From: Weissella tructae
GTDB lineage: Bacteria > Bacillota > Bacilli > Lactobacillales > Lactobacillaceae
DNA: 64,000 nucleotides
Assembly (NCBI RefSeq): GCF_000732905.1
Contig: NZ_CP007588.1
Span: 558,001-622,000, forward strand
Direction of reading: 5' to 3'
This document shows, piece by piece, positions 1 to 9,240 of this stretch. Made by a program: the position numbers and the translations under genes. Each line of letters starts with the position of its first letter. Position 1 is the first letter of the stretch. The notes below the pieces were generated by a model. That model saw only the letters and a list, made by a program, of their open reading frames with translations, had not been told where the DNA came from and ran no database searches.

Positions 1-674
1 TGATGATGCCTGACATGGGTGGAGTTGTTATTTTGGGGCTGATTTTACTTGCCATGTCATTTACAGCTGGAGTTAGTATCTTTTACCTGATTACAGTCGT
101 TGTGTTGATTATTGCGGTTCTTGTCTTTATTCCCTATGTGGTGCCGTTTTTCGAAAAAATTGGGTTTATGACCTATCAACTTGATCGATTTGAAGCATAC
201 ATTGACCCATGGTCAGTCGGTGATGGGGCAGGACACCAATTGATTAATTCATATTATGCGTTAAGTAATGGTGGATTCTTTGGACGTGGATTGGGAAACA
301 GTATTCAAAAATTAGGTTTGTTGCCTGAACCAAATACCGACTTTATCTTGGCCATTATTGGGGAAGAATTAGGTGCTGTCACTGTGATTGCATTATTGCT
401 ATTTATGGGAGCCATTGTTTTACGTTTTATGTGGTACGCCATTAACACGCACAATATGCAATATCGTTTAATTTTATTTGGTATTTCGGCGTACTTGATC
501 ATTCAAATCTTCATTAATTTGGGTGGTGTAACAGGTCTATTACCAATTACAGGGGTGACGTTCCCCTTAATCTCATATGGTGGATCATCATTGCTATCAT
601 GGGGGATTACATTTGGGCTTGCCTTCAATATTATTGGTAAGTTGCGTCAAGAAGCGTATCAACGAGGAGAGTAA
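1..674 (+). CDS. ftsW: FtsW/RodA family lipid II polymerase, C-terminal part
   Basis: This is the C-terminal 223 residues or so of a SEDS-family peptidoglycan glycosyltransferase; the 5' end lies before the window. SEDS proteins are polytopic membrane enzymes that polymerise lipid II with a partner class B PBP. Visible landmarks are the PDMG stretch at the left edge (the conserved Asp loop), PNTDFILAIIGEELG near visible residues 110-124, and the late GVTFPLISYGGSS loop near 184-196, all typical of FtsW/RodA/SpoVE. Several hydrophobic helices lie between them. It ends two bases before ylbG, suggesting one transcript. The neighbours ylbG, rsmD and coaD fit the ftsW locus of lactic acid bacteria, so I prefer FtsW to RodA, but the choice rests on context. 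Confidence 0.9.
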   Translation, partial: MMPDMGGVVILGLILLAMSFTAGVSIFYLITVVVLIIAVLVFIPYVVPFFEKIGFMTYQLDRFEAYIDPWSVGDGAGHQLINSYYALSNGGFFGRGLGNSIQKLGLLPEPNTDFILAIIGEELGAVTVIALLLFMGAIVLRFMWYAINTHNMQYRLILFGISAYLIIQIFINLGGVTGLLPITGVTFPLISYGGSSLLSWGITFGLAFNIIGKLRQEAYQRGE

Positions 675-676
675 AC

Positions 677-991
677 ATGCCGTTTGAAAAAACAGAACGA
701 CGCGCATTGATTGTATATTTGAAAAATGTACGTCAAGCCCGTCAATTACGTCGTTTTGGAATTGTTAATTACATTTCAGAAAAGATGAATTATGCGACCA
801 TCTATATGGATGAAAAAGATATCGCAACGAAAAAAGCGTTGATTGAACGATTGGGATTTGTGGATCGTGTTGTAGAATCAGAATGGCCTAATGTCGACAC
901 AACGGTCGGTGGTGAACGTGAACTCATCGACTTTACAGTTGTTGCGGACGAAGAATTAGCGCTAGAACCATCAGAAGACGAGGAATTATAA
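677..991 (+). CDS. ylbG: YlbG family protein (DUF2129)
   Basis: A 104-residue cytoplasmic protein of the YlbG/DUF2129 family. The family is small and widespread in Firmicutes, and its molecular role is unknown. The N-terminal part (about residues 1-80, with RRALIVYLKNVRQARQLRRF) is the conserved domain and the tail is strongly acidic (ending EPSEDEEL). The start is set by GGAGAG a few bases before ATG. The stop codon overlaps the rsmD start by one base (TAATG), so translational coupling with rsmD is likely. Confidence 0.9.
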   Translation: MPFEKTERRALIVYLKNVRQARQLRRFGIVNYISEKMNYATIYMDEKDIATKKALIERLGFVDRVVESEWPNVDTTVGGERELIDFTVVADEELALEPSEDEEL

Positions 992-1542
992 TGCGAATTG
1001 TAAGTGGTACATTTGGAGGTCGTCGTTTAAAGGCCGTTCCAGGTACAAAAACACGACCTACAACGGACAAAGTAAAGGAATCAATCTTTAATATGATTGG
1101 CCCTTATTTTGATGGTGGGCGTTCACTAGATCTTTATGCTGGATCTGGTGGGTTATCAATTGAAGGTGTATCTCGTGGAATTGACCATGCAGTCTTGGTA
1201 GATCGTCAATTTGATGCGATTAAAACCATTAAAGAAAACATTGAAGTTACAAAAGCAGCGGATCAATTTACCGTGATTAAAAGTCGTGCCGACCTTGCGA
1301 TTGAACGTTTGAGCGGTGGAGAGCCCTTTGACTTACTATATTTTGATCCGCCATATGCGAAACAAACAATTGCTGATGATGTTGCCAAGTTGGCTGAATA
1401 TGGATTGATTACGGAAGACGCTATTATTGTGGCAGAAACTGATCAAGTTGCTGATTTGCCAGATACATTATCTGGATTTACACAAATCAAGCAAAAAGAC
1501 TATGGCATTACAGTGATTACTATTTACCAAAGTGAGGCTTAA
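991..1542 (+). CDS. rsmD: 16S rRNA (guanine966-N2)-methyltransferase RsmD
   Basis: A 183-residue SAM-dependent methyltransferase that modifies G966 of 16S rRNA during 30S assembly. The SAM-binding motif I is LDLYAGSGGL at residues 46-55 and the catalytic motif IV is DPPY at 119-122, preceded by LLYF. Length is normal for the family. Its ATG overlaps the ylbG stop codon, and coaD follows after two bases. The rsmD-coaD pairing is very common in Firmicutes and supports the call. Confidence 0.96.
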   Translation: MRIVSGTFGGRRLKAVPGTKTRPTTDKVKESIFNMIGPYFDGGRSLDLYAGSGGLSIEGVSRGIDHAVLVDRQFDAIKTIKENIEVTKAADQFTVIKSRADLAIERLSGGEPFDLLYFDPPYAKQTIADDVAKLAEYGLITEDAIIVAETDQVADLPDTLSGFTQIKQKDYGITVITIYQSEA

Positions 1543-1544
1543 TT

Positions 1545-2018
1545 ATGACACGTGCATTGTTTCCTGGGAGCTTTGATCCTTTTACAAATGGACATTTGGA
1601 TATTGTGACACGTGCGGCTAAATTGTTTGATGAGGTTGTGATCGGTGTAGGTGTGAATACGAACAAGCGCGCATTATTCACAGATAATGAAAAACTCGCA
1701 ATGATTGAACAAGCCACCCAAGATTTAAACAATACATCTGTCGTTTTGATGGATGGATTAACAGCTAATTTTGCAGCTAAGATGAACACAAACGTTTTGA
1801 TTCGTGGTGTCCGTAATGAACAAGACTTTTTGTACGAACGGAACATCAGTGAAATGAACAAGCAATTAACGGGAATTGAAACGGTATTCTTGATGACAAG
1901 CCCGCAAAATCAAATGCTCTCTAGTAGTTTGATTAAGGAAGTGGCAAAGGCAGGTGGGAATGTCACTGACTTCTTGCCCGTTAATATTGCTGATGCTTTA
2001 CGTCAGAAATTAGGTTAA
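1545..2018 (+). CDS. coaD: Phosphopantetheine adenylyltransferase CoaD
   Basis: A 157-residue cytoplasmic enzyme that transfers AMP from ATP to 4'-phosphopantetheine, giving dephospho-CoA, the fourth step of CoA synthesis. The nucleotidyltransferase signature is at the N terminus: FPGSFDPFTNGH, with the TxGH motif as TNGH at residues 14-17. The C-terminal half carries RNEQDFLYE and the SSSLIKE segment expected of PPAT. It lies between rsmD and the sepM-like protease with gaps of two and three bases. CoaE, the next enzyme of the pathway, is also in this window (20615). Confidence 0.97.
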   Translation: MTRALFPGSFDPFTNGHLDIVTRAAKLFDEVVIGVGVNTNKRALFTDNEKLAMIEQATQDLNNTSVVLMDGLTANFAAKMNTNVLIRGVRNEQDFLYERNISEMNKQLTGIETVFLMTSPQNQMLSSSLIKEVAKAGGNVTDFLPVNIADALRQKLG

Positions 2019-2021
2019 GCC

Positions 2022-3071
2022 ATGCAAAGAATTAAAAACTTTTTTCAAAGAAATGCGCTGAAACTACTTTTTATCACCTTGATTACATTATTGATCAGTG
2101 TTGTGATGCCTTTACCGTTTTATTCAGAAGAGCCAGGTTCTGCACAAAATCTGACAGAGCACGTGGAAATTGCCAATAAAAATCCAGACGTAAGTGGGGA
2201 ATACTTGTTAACATCTGTTGGTATTCGCCAAGTTAATGTGTGGGGAATTGTAGATGCATGGTTTAACCCGCACAAGACAATTATCTCGGAAGCTGATGCT
2301 TTAGGCGGTTCAACGATGCAACAGGACCAAGCACTAAATGCGTTGTTTATGGCGTCATCGATCAACCAAGCGAAGGTGAATGCATACGAACGTGCAGATA
2401 TTGACTATACTCGTGTCTTTAACGGTATCTACGTATTAAATGTCCAAGCTGATTCAGAATTCTTAGATGTCTTATCACCAGGTGACACGATTACAAGTGT
2501 TGATGGAAAGACGTTTACTAGCACGCAAGAATTCCAAGACTACATTCGCTCTAAAGGCATTGGCGACGCCTTAACCATTGGGTTTGAACATAATGGTAAA
2601 GCAGAGACTGCTAAGCGCAAAACGATTCGTTTAGGTACGAAGGGTGAACTTGCTGGGATTGGAATTACGTTAACAGAAGATACTGAAATCAAAGGGCAAC
2701 CTGAAATTACAGCGGACTTAGGGGCTGTTGGTGGCCCATCTGGTGGTCTGATGTTAACGCTAGAAATGTATGATGCCATTACGGGGGCTGACCTCGCACG
2801 TGGTCGTGTGATTGCTGGAACAGGTACTATTGATCCTGATGGTAATGTCGGTGAAATTGGTGGGATGGATAAGAAAATTATTGCAGCGCGTGATGCTGGT
2901 GCAACAATCTTCTTCGCCCCATATGTGAAGCAAGATAAGAAATACCAAAAAGAAACAGGCAATACACAAACGAACTATGAAATTGCAAAAGAGACTGCGG
3001 CGGAATATGCACCTGATATGACCATTGTACCGGTGGAAACATTAGATGATGCGATTGCGTACTTAAGATAA
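2022..3071 (+). CDS. sepM: PDZ-Lon family membrane-anchored serine protease (SepM/YlbL type)
   Basis: A 349-residue protease with an N-terminal membrane anchor (hydrophobic residues about 14-32), a PDZ domain (about 125-205) and a C-terminal S16 Lon-type catalytic domain. The catalytic Ser is in GGPSGG (Ser240) and the Lys of the dyad is in GGMDKK (Lys285). Family members face outside the membrane; SepM of streptococci trims a competence pheromone. The substrate here is unknown, as no pheromone gene is visible nearby. It ends the ftsW-ylbG-rsmD-coaD cluster, which is its usual position in lactobacilli and bacilli. Confidence 0.92.
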   Translation: MQRIKNFFQRNALKLLFITLITLLISVVMPLPFYSEEPGSAQNLTEHVEIANKNPDVSGEYLLTSVGIRQVNVWGIVDAWFNPHKTIISEADALGGSTMQQDQALNALFMASSINQAKVNAYERADIDYTRVFNGIYVLNVQADSEFLDVLSPGDTITSVDGKTFTSTQEFQDYIRSKGIGDALTIGFEHNGKAETAKRKTIRLGTKGELAGIGITLTEDTEIKGQPEITADLGAVGGPSGGLMLTLEMYDAITGADLARGRVIAGTGTIDPDGNVGEIGGMDKKIIAARDAGATIFFAPYVKQDKKYQKETGNTQTNYEIAKETAAEYAPDMTIVPVETLDDAIAYLR

Positions 3072-3075
3072 GCAG

Positions 3076-3102
3076 TTGACATGAATTTTATATTTTGATA
3101 AT
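3076..3102 (+). promoter_or_regulatory. Promoter before the leader of the MFS gene
   Basis: TTGACA (3076-3081) and GATAAT (3097-3102) are separated by 15 bases, slightly short. Transcription from here would meet a terminator (3159-3194) before the MFS gene starts at 3236. Confidence 0.5.
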
Positions 3103-3158
3103 CTAGATACATTGATTTGTACAGATAGTATGTGTAAAACATGCCGAACCAAAAGGCG

Positions 3159-3194
3159 GGACACTACACCACACTGGTGTAGCGTCCTTTTTTT
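3159..3194 (+). terminator. Intrinsic terminator, possible attenuator
   Basis: A hairpin with stem GGAC..ACTACACC pairing with GGTGTAG..GTCC is followed by seven T. It can end the ftsW-sepM transcript. Because a promoter lies between sepM and this hairpin, it may also act inside the leader of the MFS gene. Confidence 0.75.
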
Positions 3195-3235
3195 ATGGTA
3201 AATATCTTAAATAATCTAGAAAGGAAATGTAGAAG

Positions 3236-4573
3236 ATGAATAAAAAAGAGTGGAATGTATTAGGGGCTGTGATTGCAGCTGGGTTAATGAGTTTTGGTGG
3301 TGTCTTAATTGAAACCGCAATGAACGTAACATTTCCCCATTTGATGCAAGAATTTAATACAGACGCAAGTGGTATCCAATGGGTAACAACAGGATATCTA
3401 CTAGCCATCGCGATTGTTGTACCAATTTCAGCTTACTTAATTCGAAACTTTTCTGTTCGTAACCTATTCTTGTTTGCGGAAGGTATGTTCTTAATTGGAC
3501 TAACGATGAATGCCTTTTCACCTGATATGACAGTCTTGTTGACAGGACGTATGTTACAGGGTGTGGGAACTGGAATCTCAATTCCATTGATGTTCCATAT
3601 TATTTTGACAAAGGCACCATTGCAAAAGCGTGGTGTTATGATGGGAATCGGAACGATGACAACATCAATTGCACCAGCGATTGGTCCTACGTACGGAGGT
3701 ATCTTACTAAGTACATTAGGATGGCGTAGTATCTTCTGGTTCTTGATCATTATCGTTATGGTTTCTTTGTTTATTGGTTTGAAGAGTATCCCAGCAGAAA
3801 CGGTTAAGCGCGATGAGAAGTTTAATTTTGTTGCCTTCTTAACATTAGCACTTGGATTATCAATGTTGTTGCTAGCAGTTGAACAAATGTCAGCTACATG
3901 GCTAATGATTAGTTTGGTATCTTTGGTTGGATTCTATTTTGCTAACCGTAAGCGTATGTTGTTGAACTTGGCGATTTTTAAGTTCCGTCAATTTGACATG
4001 TTGATGTACTCATTGTTGGTTTACCAAGCAATGTTCTTAGGCCTATCATTTATCTTACCTAACTACTTGCAAATGGCGATGAATGCAACATCAACGCAAG
4101 CAGGACTATTCATGTTCCCAGCTGCTGTGATCGGAACAATATTAGCGCCAGTTTCAGGTCGTTTACTTGACCGCATTGGGGCAAAGGGACCAATTACCGT
4201 TGGATTAACAATCGCTACGATTGCCACAGTATTAATGGCAGTGTTCTTCCAAAGCATGAACTTCTGGGTATTGATGTTCGCTCAAATGTTGATGATGGTC
4301 GGAATTGGATTGTCATACAGTAACTTGATGACTACGACACTAGGAAGTCTTCCTGAAGAATTGAAGGGTGACGGAAATAGTATTGTTAACACATTGCTAC
4401 AATTCGTGGCTGCTAGTGCAACTGCGATTGTGGCCCAAATTTTGGCCAGTGCCGTTGAAAATGACGCGGTAAATGGGGTTGTCGTCGGTGCGCAAGAAGG
4501 TGTTATCTTCTTGGCAACATTGATTGTTATCTCATGGTGTGTGTTTATGGTTGCGCGTCGTAAGATTGCCTAA
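3236..4573 (+). CDS. MFS multidrug efflux transporter, DHA2 (EmrB/QacA) type
   Basis: A 445-residue polytopic membrane protein. The N-terminal half carries features of drug:H+ antiporters: the motif-A-like loop after TM2 (RNFSVRNLFLF), LTGRMLQGVGTG in TM4 and the antiporter motif C as SIAPAIGPTYGG in TM5. About 12-14 hydrophobic segments can be counted. Such proteins export toxic organic compounds using the proton gradient; the substrate cannot be read from sequence. It is a single-gene unit between two terminators, with a good Shine-Dalgarno sequence (AAAGGAAATG) before ATG. Confidence 0.88.
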   Translation: MNKKEWNVLGAVIAAGLMSFGGVLIETAMNVTFPHLMQEFNTDASGIQWVTTGYLLAIAIVVPISAYLIRNFSVRNLFLFAEGMFLIGLTMNAFSPDMTVLLTGRMLQGVGTGISIPLMFHIILTKAPLQKRGVMMGIGTMTTSIAPAIGPTYGGILLSTLGWRSIFWFLIIIVMVSLFIGLKSIPAETVKRDEKFNFVAFLTLALGLSMLLLAVEQMSATWLMISLVSLVGFYFANRKRMLLNLAIFKFRQFDMLMYSLLVYQAMFLGLSFILPNYLQMAMNATSTQAGLFMFPAAVIGTILAPVSGRLLDRIGAKGPITVGLTIATIATVLMAVFFQSMNFWVLMFAQMLMMVGIGLSYSNLMTTTLGSLPEELKGDGNSIVNTLLQFVAASATAIVAQILASAVENDAVNGVVVGAQEGVIFLATLIVISWCVFMVARRKIA

Positions 4574-4588
4574 TAAAAACACTAAAAA

Positions 4589-4619
4589 GATCGCTGTGGA
4601 AACACGGCGGTCTTTTTTT
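4589..4619 (+). terminator. Intrinsic terminator after the MFS gene
   Basis: Hairpin GATCGCTGTG-GAAA-CACGGCGGTC followed by seven T. Confidence 0.85.
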
Positions 4620-4625
4620 ATGCTC

Positions 4626-4654
4626 TTTTCAAAACGGGTTTTAGAGCGTATAAT
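4626..4654 (+). promoter_or_regulatory. Promoter of dnaG-rpoD
   Basis: TTTTCA (4626-4631), a 17-base spacer and a perfect TATAAT (4649-4654), 34 bases before the dnaG start codon. Confidence 0.75.
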
Positions 4655-4687
4655 AGTAAGGACTGAAAAGAGCAAGGAGGTAGCGCA

Positions 4688-6550
4688 ATGGCAGGACGAA
4701 TTCCAGAAAACGTTGTCACGGAAATTCGGGAACGCGTTAATATTGTTGATGTGATTTCTCCATATGTTCAACTTAAAAAACAAGGACGGAATTTGTTTGG
4801 AAATTGTCCGTTTCATGAGGAACGAACACCTTCTTTTTCGGTAAACGAAGAGAAACAAATTTTTCATTGTTTTTCATGTGGTCGTGGGGGAAATGCATTT
4901 AGTTTCTTAATGGAATTAGAAAACCTTTCTTTCCCACAGGCGGTAGCCAAGGTGGCTCCGTTAGCAGACGTAACGCTTGATACGAGTTATCTGTCTGATG
5001 GAAAGACTGAAACAGTTGATCCACAAATCAAAGCCCTACGTGAATTGTATGCAGATGCAACAAAGCTCTATCATCATTTGTTGATTAATACAGCGAGTGG
5101 TGAAGATGCGCTGACGTATCTTCAAAATCGTGGGCTTGATGATCAAACAATTGATGCATTCATGCTTGGTTATGCACCAAAGAATGATGTCTTATTGGAA
5201 TATTTCCAAGGGAAGGGCATTGACTATCAATTGTTACGTGCATCAGAATTATTTGTCGAATGGGATGATGGTTCATTGCATGACCGATTTAATGATCGGA
5301 TTTTATTTACCATCCGTGACCAATCAGGCCACCCGATTGCTTTTTCTGGACGTCGCTTAACGCAAGATGATGACCAACCAAAGTATATCAACAGTCCTGA
5401 AAGTCCATTGTTTAATAAATCACGCGAGCTATTCAATCTTGATTTAGCCCAAAACGATATTAAACAAAGTAAACATGTCATCATGTTTGAAGGATTCATG
5501 GATGTGATTGCGGCATTTCAAGCTGGCGTTCGAAATGGGGTTGCCTCAATGGGAACCTCACTAACAGTTGAACAAGTACAGCGCTTAGACCGTATGGCCA
5601 ATCAGATTACGATTGCCTATGATGCTGACGCAGCTGGACAAAAAGCAACTAAACGTGCATTAGACTTGTTAAGTCAAAAAGGTAGTATGCAAGTAAGCGT
5701 TGCGCATATTCCAGATAACCAAGATCCTGATGAATATTTGCGTTCTCATGATGCAGCAGCATTCATGGACCTTATGACACATCACACAGAAGATCCGGTT
5801 TCATTTAATATGCGTTATCTGCGACATGAGCGTAATTTGACCAATCAGAACGATGTGTTTGCTTATATTAGTGATGTGTTGAACCTTTTGGCTCGTATTG
5901 ATTCAAAGGTTGTCCAAGACACGTATATGAATAAACTATCGCAAGAATTCAATATTAGTATTGAAGCCTTGCAAGAACAGATGCGTCCGTTCTTATTGCG
6001 AAAACGTGTCGATGAGGGCGCTTTTATTGAACCACCAGAAGAGGATGAGGATTTTGGTAATCCCGAAGCCAACTGGCAACCCTTGGTGGAACATAAAAAA
6101 GAAACGCCTACGCAGAAAGCCGAACAGATGCTGTTAGCGTGGATGTTACGAGATCCAGATGTCTGGTTAATGGTAACGCAAGATACTCGTTTTAGTTTTG
6201 CGGACGTTTCGTATGAGACCTTATACCAATTAACAACGGCATTCCGTGCACAAGGACACGCAACTGAAGCCATTGATATCCAGGTATTAATGGACTTTGT
6301 GCAAAAGCCAGATTTAAATCAAATCTTGGCCACGTTTAGTGCAATACCAGATGATCTGTTTCAAGATAAAAGTCATGTGACTGCATATATGCAAGTCATC
6401 ATGACTAATGAGCCTTTGGCTCAACGTATTACCAACATCAAACAACAATTAGCTGATGCTCATGCACGTCATGATCAGGCTTTAGAAGCACAATTAAGTG
6501 TGGAATTGATTACGGCACTTCGTGAACAACAGCTAGCCAAAAAAATGTAG
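4688..6550 (+). CDS. dnaG: DNA primase DnaG
   Basis: A 620-residue RNA primase for replication. The N-terminal zinc-binding domain has the CHC2 ligands Cys40, His43, Cys61 and Cys64. The TOPRIM catalytic core has the conserved Glu in MFEGFMD (Glu268) and the DxD in YDADAAG (312-314). The C-terminal part after about residue 440 is the helicase-binding region, poorly conserved as usual. The start is set by AGGAGG eight bases before ATG. It precedes rpoD by ten bases, the classical macromolecular synthesis operon order, here without rpsU. Confidence 0.98.
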   Translation: MAGRIPENVVTEIRERVNIVDVISPYVQLKKQGRNLFGNCPFHEERTPSFSVNEEKQIFHCFSCGRGGNAFSFLMELENLSFPQAVAKVAPLADVTLDTSYLSDGKTETVDPQIKALRELYADATKLYHHLLINTASGEDALTYLQNRGLDDQTIDAFMLGYAPKNDVLLEYFQGKGIDYQLLRASELFVEWDDGSLHDRFNDRILFTIRDQSGHPIAFSGRRLTQDDDQPKYINSPESPLFNKSRELFNLDLAQNDIKQSKHVIMFEGFMDVIAAFQAGVRNGVASMGTSLTVEQVQRLDRMANQITIAYDADAAGQKATKRALDLLSQKGSMQVSVAHIPDNQDPDEYLRSHDAAAFMDLMTHHTEDPVSFNMRYLRHERNLTNQNDVFAYISDVLNLLARIDSKVVQDTYMNKLSQEFNISIEALQEQMRPFLLRKRVDEGAFIEPPEEDEDFGNPEANWQPLVEHKKETPTQKAEQMLLAWMLRDPDVWLMVTQDTRFSFADVSYETLYQLTTAFRAQGHATEAIDIQVLMDFVQKPDLNQILATFSAIPDDLFQDKSHVTAYMQVIMTNEPLAQRITNIKQQLADAHARHDQALEAQLSVELITALREQQLAKKM

Positions 6551-6560
6551 GAGATCTTTC

Positions 6561-7694
6561 ATGACAGAAGAAAAAGCAAAAAACGTTGAGAACTTCTCAC
6601 AAGCGGACTTAGACAAGGCCGTTAAGAAGATTATTAAGGAATTCAAGAAAGATAAAGAAATCCGCGAAGATCTATTGGAAACAACTTTGCTAAATCCATT
6701 GAAGCTAGACGAAACACAAATTGAAGAAGTCTATGCTGAAATTGAATCATCAGGGATTTCAATCGTTGACGAAAAGGGTGAACCAACTGAACGTGCTTTG
6801 AAGAACCGTAAGACAGCATTGTCTGCGAAGGAATTGAAGCAAGCAGCGGACGCCCCAACTGGTATGAAGATTAATGACCCAGTACGTATGTACTTGAAGG
6901 AAATTGGTCGTGTTTCTCTTTTGACAGGGGAACAAGAAGTTCACTTGGCTGAACGTATCGAAGATGGTGACGAACTTGCTAAGCAAGAACTTGCCGAAGC
7001 CAACTTGCGTTTGGTTGTCTCAATTGCCAAGCGTTATGTTGGACGTGGAATGCAATTCTTGGACTTGATTCAAGAAGGTAACATGGGATTGATGAAGGCC
7101 GTTGAAAAGTTTGATTACCGTAAGGGATTCAAGTTCTCAACTTACGCCACTTGGTGGATTCGTCAAGCGATTACTCGTGCGATTGCTGACCAAGCGCGTA
7201 CAATTCGTATCCCTGTTCATATGGTTGAAACAATCAACAAGTTGATCCGTATCCAACGTAACTTGCTACAAGACTTGGGACGTGAACCAACACCTGAAGA
7301 AATTGGGGCCGAAATGGACATCCCAACAGAAAAGGTTCGTGACATCTTGAAGATTGCACAAGAACCAGTTTCATTGGAAACACCAATTGGTGAAGAGGAT
7401 GATTCACATTTGGGAGACTTTATTGAAGACAATGAAGCTATCTCACCAGCTGATTCTGCTGCATACGAAATGTTGAAGGTACAACTTGAATCTGTATTGG
7501 ATACACTTACACCACGTGAAGAACAAGTATTGCGTTTGCGTTTCGGTCTTGATGACGGACGTACGCGTACTTTGGAAGAAGTGGGTAAGGAATTTGGCGT
7601 GACACGTGAACGTATCCGTCAAATTGAAGCGAAGGCACTTCGTAAGCTACGCCATCCATCACGTTCAAAGCAATTGCGTGATTTCTTGGACTAA
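6561..7694 (+). CDS. rpoD: Primary sigma factor RpoD (SigA)
   Basis: The housekeeping sigma-70 factor, 377 residues. Region 1.1 is at the N terminus, region 1.2 near [12 protein letters not shown], and the -10 recognition region 2 holds [14 protein letters not shown] and [13 protein letters not shown]. Region 4.2 holds the -35 recognition helix ([20 protein letters not shown]) and the C terminus is SKQLRDFLD. Length and motifs are normal. It is cotranscribed with dnaG and closed by a terminator. Codon use is strongly biased (AAG, TTG, GAA), as expected for a well-expressed gene. Confidence 0.98.
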   Translation: MTEEKAKNVENFSQADLDKAVKKIIKEFKKDKEIREDLLETTLLNPLKLDETQIEEVYAEIESSGISIVDEKGEPTERALKNRKTALSAKELKQAADAPTGMKINDPVRMYLKEIGRVSLLTGEQEVHLAERIEDGDELAKQELAEANLRLVVSIAKRYVGRGMQFLDLIQEGNMGLMKAVEKFDYRKGFKFSTYATWWIRQAITRAIADQARTIRIPVHMVETINKLIRIQRNLLQDLGREPTPEEIGAEMDIPTEKVRDILKIAQEPVSLETPIGEEDDSHLGDFIEDNEAISPADSAAYEMLKVQLESVLDTLTPREEQVLRLRFGLDDGRTRTLEEVGKEFGVTRERIRQIEAKALRKLRHPSRSKQLRDFLD

Positions 7695-7721
7695 GATAGA
7701 ATAATAAATAATAAATAAGAA

Positions 7722-7748
7722 GAACCAGCCTCAGAGCTGGTCCTTTTT
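7722..7748 (+). terminator. Intrinsic terminator after rpoD
   Basis: Hairpin ACCAGC-CTCAGA-GCTGGT followed by CC and five T. Confidence 0.8.
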
Positions 7749-7783
7749 ATTAGGCGTCAATAATACGAGAAAGGAGCCTAAGA

Positions 7784-7861
7784 ATGTACGTAAAAAAACA
7801 ATTTATAGATTGTAGTTGGCCAGACTTCGGCTCCACTCGCTTCCATAATTCAAGACTCTAA
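7784..7861 (+). CDS. Candidate leader peptide before an MFS gene (25 residues)
   Basis: A 25-codon ORF encoding MYVKKQFIDCSWPDFGSTRF and five more residues (HNSRL). It has a near-ideal ribosome binding site (AAAGGAG, seven bases before ATG), unusual for a chance ORF this short. It lies between the rpoD terminator and the MFS gene at 7917, and its stop codon is followed directly by an inverted repeat (TATCGG-10 nt-CCGATA, 7868-7889). I recognise no homologue. The arrangement resembles regulatory leader peptides of efflux and ribosome-protection genes, but expression is not shown. Confidence 0.4.
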   Translation: MYVKKQFIDCSWPDFGSTRFHNSRL

Positions 7862-7916
7862 TCAGATTATCGGATAAATTATACCGATAGAATTGCATTA
7901 AGGAAGGACTTTATTT

Positions 7917-9140
7917 ATGAATGCAGAAGAAAGACAAGAGAAATTAGCGGACTTTAGTTGGCCCGTGCTACTTTCTAATTTCTTTTCCGTTTTTGGAGAA
8001 GGAGTATATCGTTTTGGACTAAATTGGTTCATTGTATCTACTTATGGTGATGCTCGCTTACTTGGTTGGCTAACCGCTTTTGGGTTTATTGTGTATCTAG
8101 CCAATGACATGTATGTTGGAGCCGTATTGGATCGTTTTGATCGAAAGAAAGTCTTAGTTGCGGCCGACTTATTCGGAGGAATTGGACTATTAATCTTGTC
8201 TATGTTCCTAAATCCGGATTCGCCGCAATTAGTCATCTTATTCGCGCTAACATTTATCATGAACGTAGATATCTCATATGCATATCCAGCTGGACGTGCG
8301 GTGTTACCAGATGTTATCAAGAGTCGTTCAATTCCTCGTTTCAATGCTTTCGTTAGTGCAGCGTTCTCTGCTGGACAAGCGGTTGGGCCATTGGTAGGTG
8401 GAATCTTGTTGCATTTGGAATGGATTAACTTGCAAAGCTTTATGATTTTGTACGGTATCATGGTTGTTTTGACAGCATTGATTAACATGGCCATCAAATC
8501 AGTTCCTGAAGAAAAGCCAGATAAGGAACCAGAACCATTTATTGAAAGTTTGATCGATGGTTATCGTTATGTGGCACGTAAGCCCAAGCTATTCGAATCA
8601 ATGTTGTTGACAGTTTGGGGGAATTTCTGTTTCGAAGGATTCATTATTTCGATGCCATTCTTGATTCAACGTGTTTATGGCGGTTCGGCAACGAATTACT
8701 CATCAGCGTTGACGGTTGCAGCGGTTTCTGGAATCGTTGCCGGTCTATTCTTGGCGCATAAGCCAACTTGGAACAAGATTAAGACATTATACTGGGACTT
8801 TTACCTACTAGGTGTCGTGTTCATTCTAGCGGCGTTTGTTAATACATTGTGGGCATTGGTAATTGTGATTATCGTGAACGGACTAATGCGTGCATCATTC
8901 GTTATTAAGATTAATACCGTGCGTCAAGAAGACAGTGCACCTGAATACTTAGGTCGTGTCTTTGGGATTTCATTCTTTGCGACTGATTTGTTTGTTCCAG
9001 TAATTACAATTACATTTGGATATGCAATTAGTGCATTGGGATCATGGATTCTATTGATTATCGGAATCATGTTACTAGCTGGATTTGCGGTGATTCGTCT
9101 TTACTGTCGTCATCGTGAAGAAAAGTTAGGATTAGTTTAA
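7917..9140 (+). CDS. MFS transporter, macrolide-efflux-like
   Basis: A 407-residue protein with about 12 transmembrane segments. The A-like loop DRFDRKK follows TM2, and TM5 contains AGQAVGPLVGG, resembling motif C of exporters. The overall form fits the MFS group that includes MefA-type macrolide exporters and related permeases. The substrate is unknown. It is a single-gene unit with AAGGAAGGA before the start and a terminator after it, and sits behind a short leader ORF (7784). Confidence 0.8.
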   Translation: MNAEERQEKLADFSWPVLLSNFFSVFGEGVYRFGLNWFIVSTYGDARLLGWLTAFGFIVYLANDMYVGAVLDRFDRKKVLVAADLFGGIGLLILSMFLNPDSPQLVILFALTFIMNVDISYAYPAGRAVLPDVIKSRSIPRFNAFVSAAFSAGQAVGPLVGGILLHLEWINLQSFMILYGIMVVLTALINMAIKSVPEEKPDKEPEPFIESLIDGYRYVARKPKLFESMLLTVWGNFCFEGFIISMPFLIQRVYGGSATNYSSALTVAAVSGIVAGLFLAHKPTWNKIKTLYWDFYLLGVVFILAAFVNTLWALVIVIIVNGLMRASFVIKINTVRQEDSAPEYLGRVFGISFFATDLFVPVITITFGYAISALGSWILLIIGIMLLAGFAVIRLYCRHREEKLGLV

Positions 9141-9151
9141 TAATAAACTTT

Positions 9152-9179
9152 AAAAACCACTCATCTGAGTGGTTTTTTT
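9152..9179 (+). terminator. Intrinsic terminator after the MFS gene
   Basis: Hairpin CCACTC-ATCT-GAGTGG, with A-rich and T-rich flanks and seven T. Confidence 0.88.
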
Positions 9180-9199
9180 GGTGTTCCCGTGTCTTTTCA

Positions 9200-9208
9200 T
9201 GGTAAAAT
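9200..9208 (+). promoter_or_regulatory. Extended -10 promoter of phoPR
   Basis: TGG followed by TAAAAT (9203-9208). It covers the upstream in-frame ATG at 9199, which supports the downstream start at 9241. Confidence 0.5.
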
Positions 9209-9240
9209 TGTCAGTAATCGAAACGTGTGGGAGAGATACC

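Noticed and set aside
9169-9240. Longer N terminus for the PhoP-like regulator
   Set aside because: The extra codons cover the terminator and the extended -10 promoter; the start at 9241 gives the normal receiver N terminus with a ribosome binding site.
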